A stretch of DNA of 64,000 nt from Bowmanella denitrificans (GTDB taxonomy: Bacteria; Pseudomonadota; Gammaproteobacteria; Enterobacterales; Alteromonadaceae): NCBI RefSeq assembly GCF_002887595.1, contig NZ_PEBU01000002.1:124001-188000 (forward strand), in the 5' to 3' direction. The position numbers were made by a program, and so were the translations under genes. Below, piece after piece: positions 49,728-59,900 of the stretch. The notes below the pieces were generated by a model. That model was not told the origin of the DNA, did not search any database, and saw only the letters and a list, made by a program, of their open reading frames with translations. Position 1 is the stretch's first letter; each line of letters begins with the position of its first letter.

Positions 49728-50693
49728 CTAAAGTGCATCGGCGTATGCGAATAGGGCTGGTGCCCCACCGGTATGCCAGAACAACACTTTGTCGTCTGCG
49801 TGGAAGTACCCTTTGTTAATTAAATCCAGCAATCCCGCCATGGCGCGTCCTGTGTAAACCGGGTCCAGCAATATGGCTTCATTTTTCGCTAAGGTGGTAA
49901 TGGCCTGACGTTCAGCATCACCAATGACCGCATAGCCGCCCCCCAGATAATCCTCACTTAACAACACATCCTCTTTGCTAAAAGCTTCCAGGGCCAAATC
50001 CGCCGCAACCTCATTGGCCAGCTTCAAGACCTTGTCAGCAAATGGCTGGTCCGGGGCGTCCAGTTTATCAATACGAATACCCAGCACCTGAGCCGTTAAG
50101 CCTACCAACCGGGCGCCAGCCAAAATCCCGGCGTGGGTGCCGCCGGACGCGGAAGCGAAGACAATATGGGTAAAACGGGTTTCGCTTTGTTTTACCAACT
50201 CCAGTACGGCATTGGCATAGCCCAGGGCACCCAGCAGATTGGAACCGCCGTAAGGCACGACATAAGGCTTTTTGCCCTGGGCCTGAAGTTTTTCCACCAA
50301 CAACGGAATATCTTCACCTTTACGATGATCACCTGCCCAGTGAATTTGGGCGCCCAGCAATTTATCCAGCAGCAGATTGCCGTTACAGGAGCCAGGTTCA
50401 TGGCCGCCCAGCACCAGATGACATTCCAGCTCCAGCATCGCTGCCGCGGCGGCGGTTTGTCGGCAGTGATTGGACTGAATGGCGCCTGCTGTGATAATGC
50501 AATCCGCACCTTGTTGCAGCGCTTCAAACAGCATGTACTCCAGCTTGCGGGTCTTATTGCCGCCCAGCGCCAGACCGGTAAGATCATCACGCTTGATCCA
50601 AAGTTCAGGCCCGCCTAACTTGTCAGACAGATTCTGCATGGGCTGAAGTGGGGTAGGCAGGGTGGCCAGTTCCAGCCGGTTTTCCAGACTCAT
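49728..50693 (-). CDS. dcyD: PLP-dependent D-cysteine desulfhydrase / ACC deaminase family protein
   Basis: 321 residues, fold type II PLP enzyme. LWIKRDDLTGLALGGNKTRKLEY contains the PLP-binding Lys (GGNKTRK), followed by GAIQSNHCRQTAAAAA, SASGGTHAG and VLFWHTGGAPALFAY. This matches the D-cysteine desulfhydrase (DcyD) and 1-aminocyclopropane-1-carboxylate deaminase family; D-cysteine desulfhydrase is the likelier activity in gammaproteobacteria but is not proven. ATG 50693 has GGAGG upstream and overlaps the map stop (ATGA), placing it as the last gene of the terC-mscS-map operon. Confidence 0.85.
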   Translation of the reverse strand: MSLENRLELATLPTPLQPMQNLSDKLGGPELWIKRDDLTGLALGGNKTRKLEYMLFEALQQGADCIITAGAIQSNHCRQTAAAAAMLELECHLVLGGHEPGSCNGNLLLDKLLGAQIHWAGDHRKGEDIPLLVEKLQAQGKKPYVVPYGGSNLLGALGYANAVLELVKQSETRFTHIVFASASGGTHAGILAGARLVGLTAQVLGIRIDKLDAPDQPFADKVLKLANEVAADLALEAFSKEDVLLSEDYLGGGYAVIGDAERQAITTLAKNEAILLDPVYTGRAMAGLLDLINKGYFHADDKVLFWHTGGAPALFAYADAL

Positions 50694-51460
50694 GGTTGTT
50701 CCTCCGCTCGCAAGGTTAGTATTTCCACGCCGCTGTCGGTGACGGCTACAGTATGCTCCCACTGGGCAGACAACTTGCCGTCACGGGTCACCACCGTCCA
50801 GCCATCTTTTTTGGTTTTGGTGCGATAACCGCCCTGATTGATCATCGGCTCAATGGTAAAGGTCATGCCCGGCACCAATTCAACCCCGGTTCCAGGCTCG
50901 CCATAATGCAGCACCTGTGGTCCTTCATGCATTTCTTCGCCAATGCCATGGCCACAATAGTCCCGCACCACGGAATAACCTGCCGCTTCGGCTGTTTTCT
51001 GAATGGCGTGACCAACATCGCCCAGAGTCGCACCGGGTTTGACAGTGTGAATACCGGCCCACATGGCCTGATAGGTGGTTTCCACCAAACGCTTTGCCAA
51101 TGGGGTAACCTGACCAATCATATACATCTTACTGGAATCGGCCACAAAACCATTTTTCTCCAGGGTGATATCCAGATTAACAATGTCGCCCTTTTTCAGC
51201 TTCTGCGTGGCCTTGGGCATACCATGGCAAACGACCTCATTGATAGAGCAGTTCAGAACATAGGGATAGTCATACTGGCCTTTACTGGCCGGGCGTGCCT
51301 TTAGTTCATTAATAATAAAGTCTTCGACTTTATTGTTGATGTCCATGGTACTGATCCCGGCCTGCACATAATCATCCAGCATCGCAAATACGCCCGCCAG
51401 AAGCTGGCCAGAGTGGCGCATCAGTTCAAGTTGTTCCGGGGTTTTCAGAACGATTGACAT
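50690..51460 (-). CDS. map: Type I methionine aminopeptidase
   Basis: 256 residues. The five metal ligands are present: Asp97, Asp108, His171, Glu204 and Glu235 in NLDITLEKNGFVADSSKM, CGHGIGEEMHEGPQV, TIEPMINQG and QWEHTVAV. It removes the N-terminal Met of new proteins. A genome of this type usually also has a map beside rpsB, so this may be a second copy; it lies in an operon (TAATG overlap with the mscS gene upstream, ATGA overlap with the desulfhydrase downstream). Confidence 0.93.
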   Translation of the reverse strand: MSIVLKTPEQLELMRHSGQLLAGVFAMLDDYVQAGISTMDINNKVEDFIINELKARPASKGQYDYPYVLNCSINEVVCHGMPKATQKLKKGDIVNLDITLEKNGFVADSSKMYMIGQVTPLAKRLVETTYQAMWAGIHTVKPGATLGDVGHAIQKTAEAAGYSVVRDYCGHGIGEEMHEGPQVLHYGEPGTGVELVPGMTFTIEPMINQGGYRTKTKKDGWTVVTRDGKLSAQWEHTVAVTDSGVEILTLRAEEQP

Positions 51461-51990
51461 TAATCAGACTCCAGTTGCTCGGCTTTTTGCGGTAAAGATT
51501 TGGCGTGTTCGGGCAGTTTAATCACCGGGGTTTGTAAAATCAGGCTGTTGGGGTAGGTAATCAGCTCACCCTGGTCGCGGCGAATCAGTACATGAAAGGT
51601 GGTAATTTCCTCAATTACGCCCGACATATCAAAATCTTTATTGACGATCATAATGCGGTCGCCAACCCGATAGGGGAAATTGAAGAAGATCAGAATGCCG
51701 GCGGTGATATTGGCCAGAATCGACCACTGGGCAACCAGCGCCACGCCCAGGATGGCGAAGGTGGAGGATAAAAACACCATCAGATTGGCATAATCAATGC
51801 CCATGGTCACCAACGCTGCAAACAGGAACACCGCCAGATGAGCGGTGTTCAGAAACTTCTTAATCATGGCCTTGCGGGTCAGTGGGGCATCTTTCATTTC
51901 CACCACTTTTTGGATAAATAACTGAATACCGGCGCGGCTGACAAAAAACAGCACCAGTAACAACAACAGTATTAAAAATTTGGTTTGCAT
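51460..51990 (-). CDS. Small MscS-type mechanosensitive channel family protein
   Basis: 176 residues, shorter than E. coli MscS (286). Three helices at about 5-22, 47-66 and 70-100 and then the MscS beta domain with NFPYRVGDRIMI, GVIEEITTFHVLIR and ITYPNSLIL. The last helix before the beta domain is Ala/Gly-rich like the MscS pore helix. Such compact members probably respond to membrane tension or osmotic shock, but few are tested. Ten bases after terC, and overlapping map by one base. Confidence 0.85.
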   Translation of the reverse strand: MQTKFLILLLLLVLFFVSRAGIQLFIQKVVEMKDAPLTRKAMIKKFLNTAHLAVFLFAALVTMGIDYANLMVFLSSTFAILGVALVAQWSILANITAGILIFFNFPYRVGDRIMIVNKDFDMSGVIEEITTFHVLIRRDQGELITYPNSLILQTPVIKLPEHAKSLPQKAEQLESD

Positions 51991-52000
51991 CGGCTTCCCG

Positions 52001-52744
52001 TTAGCTGATTGATTTATTAAGTTTTACTTTGTTAGCCTGCTGGCGCTTGCGTATCCGAATATTCAGCACTTCCACTGCCACCGAAAATGCCATGGCGAAG
52101 TAGATATACCCTTTTGGCACATGCACATCGAATCCTTCGATAACCAGGGTAAAGCCCACCATTATCAGGAAAGAGAGTGCCAGCATTTTAATGGTGGGGT
52201 GGGCGTCGACAAACTCACCGATGGATTTGGCAGCAAACAACATGACCAAAACCGAGGCCACCACGGCAATCACCATAATGGACAGGTGAGACACCAGGCC
52301 CACGGCGGTGATCACCGAGTCCAGCGAAAACACCAGATCCAAAATGGCAATTTGTACCAAAATGGCGCCAAAACTGGCAGCGGCACTGCCTTGTCCCTCT
52401 TGTGCATCCCCTTCCAGACTGTTGTGAATTTCATGGGTGGATTTTGCCAGCAGGAACAGGCCACCTAAAATTAAAATCACATCCCGTCCGGAAATCTCAT
52501 TGCCCAGAACACTGAACCAGGCGTTGGTCAGGCCCATCACCCAGGTAATGGAAAACAGCAGCGCCAGGCGGGTCAGCATTGCCAGGGCGATGCCCAGCTT
52601 ACGTGCTTTGTCTCGTTGCTCTGGGGGTAATCTGCCGACCAGAATGGAAATAAAAATGATATTGTCGATGCCAAGGACGATTTCCAGGGCCATCAGGGTG
52701 CCCAGGGCAATCCAGGCTTCGGGGCTGGCGATCCATTCAAACAT
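52001..52744 (-). CDS. TerC family integral membrane protein
   Basis: 247 residues with seven predicted membrane helices. LEIVLGIDNIIFISILVGRLP and the later LDLVFSLDSVITAVG carry the paired Asp residues typical of the family, and the end is a short basic tail (NIRIRKRQQANK). TerC proteins are implicated in metal-ion (manganese) export and tellurite resistance; the family also includes Alx. First gene of a terC-mscS-map-desulfhydrase operon, separated from ydbL by a terminator. Confidence 0.9.
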   Translation of the reverse strand: MFEWIASPEAWIALGTLMALEIVLGIDNIIFISILVGRLPPEQRDKARKLGIALAMLTRLALLFSITWVMGLTNAWFSVLGNEISGRDVILILGGLFLLAKSTHEIHNSLEGDAQEGQGSAAASFGAILVQIAILDLVFSLDSVITAVGLVSHLSIMVIAVVASVLVMLFAAKSIGEFVDAHPTIKMLALSFLIMVGFTLVIEGFDVHVPKGYIYFAMAFSVAVEVLNIRIRKRQQANKVKLNKSIS

Positions 52745-52755
52745 AGTGGCTCCTG

Positions 52756-52785
52756 CAAAAAAACACGGCCAGTATAACTGGCCGG
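52756..52785 (-). terminator. Rho-independent terminator of ydbH-ynbE-ydbL
   Basis: CGGCCAGT/ACTGGCCG perfect 8-base stem with a 3-base loop; on the minus strand it is followed by GTGTTTTTTT. It ends the ydb operon just before terC. Confidence 0.88.
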
Positions 52786-52816
52786 GCTGACGTGGCGTTA
52801 GGAAAAATGTCTTGGA

Positions 52817-53140
52817 TTATTTCTTAACCCATTGACCATCAAGCAATATGTAATGCCCAGGTTGAGTTTTTTCAACGGCTTTTTTACCGGCCAGGGCTTC
52901 CACTTGTGAAAGGGCAATGCCATTTTTTTGCGCCAGCTCCTGATACTTGGCTTTGCGTTTGCTGTTGACATCCTGCACCAGCTCAGGCACTTGCGGGGCA
53001 CTTTTGACTATTCCCAGGTAGCCGTCGGTTTGTTCACCCACCAGGCCCTTGTCTTTAGCTTCGTCCAGCTCTATGGCCAGGGCTGGTAAGCTCAGCAACA
53101 GGGGCAGCGCGAACAGGGCAGATAATAGTCTGTTTTTCAT
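52817..53140 (-). CDS. ydbL: YdbL family protein (DUF1318)
   Basis: 107 residues. Signal peptide MKNRLLSALFALPLLLSLPALA, then ELDEAKDKGLVGEQTDGYLGIV, the DUF1318 hallmark, and a Lys-rich end. In E. coli YdbL is encoded with YdbH and YnbE; it is reported to modulate the YdbH-YnbE bridge between membranes. AAGGAG precedes the ATG at 53140; the open frame upstream of it is not used. Ten bases after ynbE. Confidence 0.92.
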   Translation of the reverse strand: MKNRLLSALFALPLLLSLPALAIELDEAKDKGLVGEQTDGYLGIVKSAPQVPELVQDVNSKRKAKYQELAQKNGIALSQVEALAGKKAVEKTQPGHYILLDGQWVKK

Positions 53141-53150
53141 CAGAATCTCC

Positions 53151-53330
53151 TTAGAATAATTCGCTGTCTTCGCTGAACAGGCTGTCCAGCTCTTTATCAA
53201 CCTTAACGCGGATCTCATGGTCGACCTTGACATTAAGATTGATGGTAATAGGTTCCTTGGTTTCCACCTGTACCCTGTGGGTGCAGGCGCCAAGTGATAG
53301 CAAGGCTGACAGTAACAATAGGCTTCTCAC
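53151..53330 (-). CDS. ynbE: YnbE-like outer-membrane lipoprotein
   Basis: 59 residues from a GTG start at 53330 (TGAGGAAAACGCT upstream). MRSLLLLSALLSLGAC has the lipobox at Cys16, followed by THRVQVETKEPITINLNVKVDHEIRVKV, a single long beta-strand segment typical of YnbE. In E. coli this lipoprotein stacks on the end of YdbH to complete an intermembrane bridge. An ATG start at 53378 would add 16 basic residues and overlap ydbH; I consider it unlikely. Confidence 0.9.
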   Translation of the reverse strand: MRSLLLLSALLSLGACTHRVQVETKEPITINLNVKVDHEIRVKVDKELDSLFSEDSELF

Positions 53331-53340
53331 AGCGTTTTCC

Positions 53341-55794
53341 TCATTTGACTTTTTCTTGCACTTTTTTCTGTACCTCATCCCCTAACTGCAGGGCCCTTAA
53401 CAGGGTAAAGAGGTTCTCTTCATGGGTATAGTTAAAATTTACATCCTGTTTCTTGCCAGGATTGTGGCCCTTTATCTTCATATCTAAAAGTAACCAACCA
53501 TCAGGTTTCAGGTTCACTGTACTGGTCAGTGACGAAATATCCATGTTCTTCAATGCCGATAAACTGGGGGCCAGGTTGGGCTGACTGGCCAGCAGGCTGT
53601 CAAAGGCTGCGTTGTCATAAATCAGCAATTTAGCCGGACCTTCGTTATATAGCTTGCCGTCTTTTACTTCTACCAGTTTGCCATCCAGTTTGATGGGGAC
53701 ATCAGCTCCCACCTTGCCACGCACTTCTATGCCTGAATCTTTGCCCAGTTTAGCCAGTTCACCGGCATCAAGATGGCGTAGCGCCAGTGTCATTTGCTGT
53801 GGCTTGTTATCCAGGCGCAGCTGCGGCAGGGAAAATTCGCCACTTAGCAATTTGCCATTTAATCCGCTTAGCACCGGTCCATTGGCATCTGTGCCAAGTT
53901 GGGTGCTGATATCTGTAATGGGCAGGCCCACATTTACCGACTTGATGCTCAGAGTAGCGGGGGCCAGATGAAGGTTACCTGAATACCAACTGATGTCGCT
54001 GTTAACACTGATATTTTCAACCTGATAGTCCTGATAGCTAAGTGATAAGGTTGAAACGTCAATATTGGCATTCAGTTTACCTGTGTCCAGCGCATACTCG
54101 GCGCTGGCGGCCAATTGACCGGCCGTCAAGGCCAATTGTGGCAGCAGCGGTTTAAGCAACGGGGTGAATTTATTGCTGCTTTGCGCAGGCAGGGTCAGAT
54201 TAAACCTGTTCTGCTCCTGATTAACCTGGCCATGCAGACCCGAGGGCAGTTGCCATTGATGTACTGAGCGGCCCTGCAACGGCTCGCTTAAAGGCATGAA
54301 CAATTCATGTTTGAAAGCCAGCTCATTAAGCTGCCATTTTTGGACATCCAGTTTTTTCAGATTAGTGTTACCAAGGATTGTGACCAGCCCTTGCTGAACA
54401 TTGAACTGATGCTGGTGCATCAGGCCAGTAATTTTGCCATCTGGGCTTGCCAGATTATCCAGACTCAAATCCGTTTTGCCTGTGACATTTTTGAGATCTT
54501 GTGATGCCAGACTAATTGTGGTTTTTATTGCGCCCAGCCGGATATCTTTATTCAAAGCCTGTGCCGCCTTAACCTTCAGTTCGGCCTGCAGGCCCGCCTT
54601 GCTATCCAGCGTGAATTGGCTGTTGAGCTGAAGCTTGTCGGCCTGCCAATCCGCGACACGCCAACTATCTGCACTCAGTTGCCATTCCTGTCCTGACAGC
54701 TGATAGTCTGGTGTCTGGCTATCCACGCTCAGGTGAATTTGCCCTATACCCTGCAGGGCCAGCGGGAACCACTGCTCTGAGGGCTGGGCCGGTACCAGTA
54801 TGCTGTTAAGCTGATAACTGGCGGTCAGCGGCTTACCTGTCTGCCAATCAATATGATTTAACGTCAGCAGGCCCTGCGTTTTACCGGTGAATTGCACCTC
54901 TGCACTGGCTAGCTTCAGGCTTTGCAGGCTAACTTTGGCGATGTCTGGCAAGTTAATTGTTATTTGTGCAGGCTTATACAGTTCTGCCGCTGGATTGGGT
55001 ATTGGGCAGTGCTTTAAATCCAGCTTAATTGGCAGGGCACTGAGGTCCACATCGGCTTGCAGAATCGTGGTATCCAGGCGTAAGGCCAGTTCACCCGTTA
55101 CAGTAATTGGCATCTGACATTCCAACGCCTCTATAGGGTAGGAGAACTGCGTTGCTATTTGGTTGGTGGCAACCAGGTTCTGGCCATCAAAACTGGCCTG
55201 TGTGTGTATGGGACTGTCGAGCAGCGCTGCGGGCAGCGCTTCTGGTAAGCGTAAATAGTTGGCTAAATCTGCCAGTTTCCAATTCAGTTGTAACTCGGCT
55301 TGGTTGTCTTTAAGGGCAATATCTGCCTGCCATGGGCCGTTTAATTGCAGATTGCCCTGTTGATAGCGAACGGCCATTTCCAAAGGTTGGCGAAGCAACG
55401 GGCTTTGCAGTTGTAACTTATCGATGCTAATCGCTGGCAAGTCAGGGAGCTGCCAGCTGACAGGTTGATTTTCCTTACTGTGGGTGGCGGCATTGTCTGG
55501 CTGGTGCACAAGTTGCAGGCTGGCCACCTGCAACTGAGACAAATCGAATAGTGCATTTGCCGCTTCGGCGCGAAAGCCCGGACCTTGAACACATACACTG
55601 CGGGCCGAAACCTGCCAATCCAGATTGGTTTGCAGGTGTAAATCCCATTGCAGGCAGCTTAGCTGTACTTTATGGGGGGCCAGATAGTGATTGGCCAGCT
55701 GTAAGGCCAAAGGCTGGCGAAACCACCAAAGTCCCGCCACACAGACAAGCAGTGCCAATAATGTCCAGACAACAACATTCAGCGCCGTTTTCAT
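53341..55794 (-). CDS. ydbH: YdbH family AsmA-like intermembrane phospholipid transport protein
   Basis: 817 residues. One N-terminal membrane helix (about 5-27), then a long repetitive beta-strand region with alternating hydrophobic residues, typical of the AsmA/TamB/YhdP superfamily of bridge-forming lipid transporters. The C-terminal KLYNEGPAKLLIYDNAAFDSLLASQP and LDMKIKGHNP motifs match YdbH. In E. coli YdbH, TamB and YhdP share the task of carrying phospholipids to the outer membrane. The gene order ydbH-ynbE-ydbL is the same as in E. coli. ATG 55794 with AGGGA upstream; a preceding in-frame TTG (55797) is possible. Confidence 0.92.
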   Translation of the reverse strand: MKTALNVVVWTLLALLVCVAGLWWFRQPLALQLANHYLAPHKVQLSCLQWDLHLQTNLDWQVSARSVCVQGPGFRAEAANALFDLSQLQVASLQLVHQPDNAATHSKENQPVSWQLPDLPAISIDKLQLQSPLLRQPLEMAVRYQQGNLQLNGPWQADIALKDNQAELQLNWKLADLANYLRLPEALPAALLDSPIHTQASFDGQNLVATNQIATQFSYPIEALECQMPITVTGELALRLDTTILQADVDLSALPIKLDLKHCPIPNPAAELYKPAQITINLPDIAKVSLQSLKLASAEVQFTGKTQGLLTLNHIDWQTGKPLTASYQLNSILVPAQPSEQWFPLALQGIGQIHLSVDSQTPDYQLSGQEWQLSADSWRVADWQADKLQLNSQFTLDSKAGLQAELKVKAAQALNKDIRLGAIKTTISLASQDLKNVTGKTDLSLDNLASPDGKITGLMHQHQFNVQQGLVTILGNTNLKKLDVQKWQLNELAFKHELFMPLSEPLQGRSVHQWQLPSGLHGQVNQEQNRFNLTLPAQSSNKFTPLLKPLLPQLALTAGQLAASAEYALDTGKLNANIDVSTLSLSYQDYQVENISVNSDISWYSGNLHLAPATLSIKSVNVGLPITDISTQLGTDANGPVLSGLNGKLLSGEFSLPQLRLDNKPQQMTLALRHLDAGELAKLGKDSGIEVRGKVGADVPIKLDGKLVEVKDGKLYNEGPAKLLIYDNAAFDSLLASQPNLAPSLSALKNMDISSLTSTVNLKPDGWLLLDMKIKGHNPGKKQDVNFNYTHEENLFTLLRALQLGDEVQKKVQEKVK

Positions 55795-55857
55795 CAAGTC
55801 CCTGTTTTACTGCGCACAAAGGCCATTAGCTTAGCGCAAAATAGCCAGCCTTGAGAA

Positions 55858-56907
55858 TCAGGATTGGGTGATTTGCACCTGCTGTCCGTCGCGCAGGCGC
55901 TCTGCGCCGCGTATGGCTACTTTATCCCCGGCTTTTAGTTGCCCCTGTTTGATACTGACCCATTCTTTCTGGCCCTGACCAACTTCGATCTTTTCCCGGT
56001 GCGCACGGTTTTCTTTATCGATACGCACCACATAAGTGCCATCCCGACGCAGGATCAGGGCGTCGCGGTGCACGGTAAGGGCCAGGCTGGGTGATTGTAT
56101 GGGGACGGTGGCGGTCACCAGTTGTCCGGCGGTCCAGGTTTCACTGGCTTGTTCCGGTAAACTGACGCGTAACTCAAAGGACTGCGATTGCATATCAGCA
56201 GCGGGAATAATGGCCTTAACCCAGGCTTCCACCTGTTGTTCACCGGCTTTGAGCACAATCGACTTACTCTGGCGCAAAAATGCCAGGTATTTAACCGGTA
56301 CAAAAATACGCGCTTCCAGGTTTTCGGTATCCAGCATGGTCACCAGTTCTTCGCTGCGATTGACATCACCACCGGCTTCACGCAGCCTGTCTGTGACTAC
56401 CCCCTGAAAAGGCGCGGGTACTTTAGTGCGGGACAACTGATCGTCAATCTGCGCCAGGCGTAGTTTGGCAATTTCCAGGTCAGCCTGAGCCAATTCGAAC
56501 TGGGACTGAGTTTGATCCAATTGAAAGGCCGACGCGCTATTGGTCTGACGTAGCTCCTGAAGACGCTGCAGTTCACGCTGCAGGTAATGCAGGTTAATTG
56601 TGGCGCGTTTGATTTGCGCTTGTTGTTCGGCCTGTTGCAAGCGTAAGGGCAGGGGATCGATCTGCGCGACCGTTTCGCCCTTGGCCAATACGCTGCCAGG
56701 TTCTGCCACCCATTCCAGGCGACCTGCCACCCCGGCGGTCAGTTTGACATTGTGGCGGCTGAAAATACTGCCAACCAATTCCACGGTTGGAGCAAATTCA
56801 CTTTGCTTAACCTCATCAACCCTGACCGGGCTCGGTGGTGGCTCATTAGCGAAGGCGCCTTGGCAGCTCAGCAGGACAAGGGTAACTAAGGTGGACTGGA
56901 ATTTCAT
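55858..56907 (-). CDS. RND efflux periplasmic adaptor (membrane fusion protein)
   Basis: 349 residues. Signal peptide ending in AFA, a biotinyl-lipoyl-like domain (KLTAGVAGRLEWVAEPGSVLAKGETVAQID), a helical hairpin coiled coil (about 85-140), the second lipoyl half (SRTKVPAPFQGVVTDRLREAGG), a beta-barrel domain, and a membrane-proximal domain. It is the adaptor linking the inner-membrane pump to an outer-membrane channel, of the HlyD_D23/AcrA type. CAGGAG precedes ATG 56907, one base after the RND pump stop. No outer-membrane factor follows, so a TolC-type channel encoded elsewhere is expected. Confidence 0.92.
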   Translation of the reverse strand: MKFQSTLVTLVLLSCQGAFANEPPPSPVRVDEVKQSEFAPTVELVGSIFSRHNVKLTAGVAGRLEWVAEPGSVLAKGETVAQIDPLPLRLQQAEQQAQIKRATINLHYLQRELQRLQELRQTNSASAFQLDQTQSQFELAQADLEIAKLRLAQIDDQLSRTKVPAPFQGVVTDRLREAGGDVNRSEELVTMLDTENLEARIFVPVKYLAFLRQSKSIVLKAGEQQVEAWVKAIIPAADMQSQSFELRVSLPEQASETWTAGQLVTATVPIQSPSLALTVHRDALILRRDGTYVVRIDKENRAHREKIEVGQGQKEWVSIKQGQLKAGDKVAIRGAERLRDGQQVQITQS

Positions 56908-56908
56908 A

Positions 56909-59900
56909 TCAGGACTCCTGAATAAGCTGTACGGTGTCAAGTTGGGATTGGCGCTGCCCCTGTCCAAGTTGCAGTAATGCCGGCAGTAAAATCAGAGTAA
57001 ACAGGGCACTAAAGGCCATGCCGCCGACGATAACAGTGGCGAGGCCCCGGTAAATCTCCGAGCCGACCCCGGGCACCAGCATCAATGGCAGCATGCCGAA
57101 TAAGCTGGTTAAGGTACTCATGTACACCGGGCGAGCGCGGATTTGCACGGCCTGCGCTACTGCATCGGTCAGGGGCAGGCCCTGACGCTGACCATAACGG
57201 GTCTGATCTACCAGTAAGATGGCATTATTGACCACCAGACCGAGCAGAATAATAAAGCCAATCATGGTCAGCAGATCCAATGACTGGAAGGTGAACAGAT
57301 TCAGCAGCCACAGTGCCAGTACCCCGCCCGCCACTGCCAGCGGCATGACCGTCAGTACCAGCAGGCTGTCATAAGCCGAGCGGAATAATGCGGTCATCAG
57401 CAGGAACAGGATCACTATGGCGAGCAGGAAATTTTTGCCCATATCCGCGATGGCCTGCTGCATATCATTGGCATTGCCGCTGATCTGTATGCTGGCATCC
57501 AGTGGCAGTGCCTGACGAATAACGGGCAACACATGTTCGTCCAGTTGCTGCATGGCGTCTTGCAGAGACAGATTCTCCGGCGGATTCAGAATAATACTGA
57601 CGGTACGCTTGCCATTTACCCGACGCAGTTGTGTCGGTCCGACCGTTCTTTGTACCTGCGCCAGTTCGCCCAGGGTTTGCAGCCCGGCTCTTGGCGTGTG
57701 TACTGGCATGGCTGATAACTCGTCTGGTGTCTGCCATTTGTCACCCCGCAAAATAAGGTTCATCCTGTCGTTGCCGTCGAAATACTCAGCGATAAACAAT
57801 CCACCGCTTAAGGCTCTGACCATGTTGGCCACATCACCGCGATCCAGCCCGGCCTGCGCAATACGCCGGTCATCCGGTAGCAGGCGCAGTTCGGGTTCCG
57901 CCAGCATTAAACCTGGCACCGGCTGGGCACTCACCCCAGGCATATGTTGATTGATGACGGCAAGGCCGGTCTGGGCCGCGTTCATCAGGGCTTCCACATC
58001 CGGTCCCTGCAGATCGATATTTATTGAACGGCCGTTACCGCCACCCTGCACGTTAATCATCGAACCACGGAACATAAATACCTGGGTATCGGGTAAATCG
58101 TTAAGCACCTGGGTTCTGACCACCTGCATCAGTTCTTCTACCTGAGTTGGGTCGTCGGCATACACAAAACCACCACTGGCGCTGGGGCCAAAGGTATAGA
58201 AGTTATAGCTCTTTATTTTGGGTTGTTTGCTTCCTTGCAGATAAGGTGCCAGGCGCTGTTTAACCCGGTTGGCCAGCTCTTCCTCCAGAAAACTCAGACT
58301 GCCGCCCGGTGGCAGGTTAAAGGCGTAGAAGAAACCATCAATGGGAGCGCGTGGCATAAAGTCGGTTCTGGGGAGCAAACTTAGCGTTATCACCAGTGAT
58401 ACGCCCAGTAAGCCGCCAATCCAGGCTAGTCGCTTGCCCTGATGGCTGGTAAGACGCATGACCATGTTGCTTAGTTTCTGCCACAAATTTGCCAGGTTAT
58501 CCTGCGCTGGCAAATCGCGAAGCAGGTAGTGGCTGGCCAGCGGAAGCACTGTGATAGCCCCCAGCATGGAGGCCATCACAGATACCGACAAGGTCAGGGC
58601 CAGGTCGGAAAACAATTGTCCTTCCACTCCCTGCATAAACAGGATAGGCAGAAAGATGGCCACGCTGGTGGCTGTGGAGGCAAACAGCGCGCCGGTGACT
58701 TGCCCGGCGCCGCGCAGTACCGCCTTTTTACTGTCCAGGCCTTCGGTGCGCAGCCTGACAATATTTTCCTGCACTATGATGGCGGCATCTAAAACCAGCC
58801 CCACCGCAAAAGCAATGCCTGCCAGGGATATTACGTTTAAAGAGCGATTCAGCAGACCAAGGGCCAGAAACGCCACCATAATGGAAAACGGGATAGTCAG
58901 GGCAATGATCAGGGTGGCCCGCCAGCCGCGCAGGAAATACCAAAGTATTGCCAAAGCCAACAAAACCCCAAGGCCGAGATTGCTCTTGACCAGAATCAGA
59001 GCATTGCGAATATGTACTGAGGAGTCAAAACTCAGATCGATCATCAATCCCTGCTCGGCCAACGGGCCAGCATTGAGTTCATCAATGGCCAGATTGATAT
59101 TGTCCAGTAGCGCGACCGTGTTGGCATCGCTGTCTCGGCTGATAGTGATATAGTAGGCTGGCGCGCCGTTTCTAAGCGTAAAGCCAAACCTGTCTACCAG
59201 GGTGTCTTCGATGCTGGCAATATCACTTAGATAGACCGGCCGTTCATTACGATAGGCCAGGATCATGTTACCTAAGTCGCTGACCTGATACTGACCGGCA
59301 AAACGTATGGTGTACTGGCGTCTTCCCACATCAGCAAAACCACCAGACACATCGGTGGAGCGGGCCACGGCCCGACTAATATCGCCTATGGCAATCCCCA
59401 GTGCTGCCGCTTTGTAGGGATCAAAGCTGATACGCAGCTCCCTGGGACGTTGACTGTTAAGATTTACCTGGGCGACGCCGGGAATGCGGGCCAGACGCGG
59501 CTCTACCACATCTTCAATAAACTGCTGGTACTGGGAGATATCTTCGGCGTCATTGCCTGGTGCCGTGCGCACCAGTAAGGATGCGGCATTCGGACCATTT
59601 TGCCCGCCACCGGCTGAGACAACAGGTTCAAAGGCATCCAACGGCAGCGGCGGTGCCTGATTAAGCCGGTTGATCACCTCCAGCATGGCCCGCTGCATAT
59701 CTGTACCGACATCGTAGGTTAAGGTGATATTGCCAAAGCCGCGCTGGACACTGGTGGTCACATCAATCACCCCAGGCGCATTTTTGACGGCGTTTTCCAA
59801 AGGTTCAATTATCACCGATTCCATTTCTTCCGGTGCGGCGGAGCGCCATCCCGTGCCTATGCTGATTTGCGGCTGTTCTATGTCGGGTGTTAGCTGTATG

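Noticed and set aside
50133-50618. Plus-strand frame opposite the desulfhydrase gene
   Set aside because: Antisense shadow of a clearly identified PLP enzyme; no ribosome binding site or domain.
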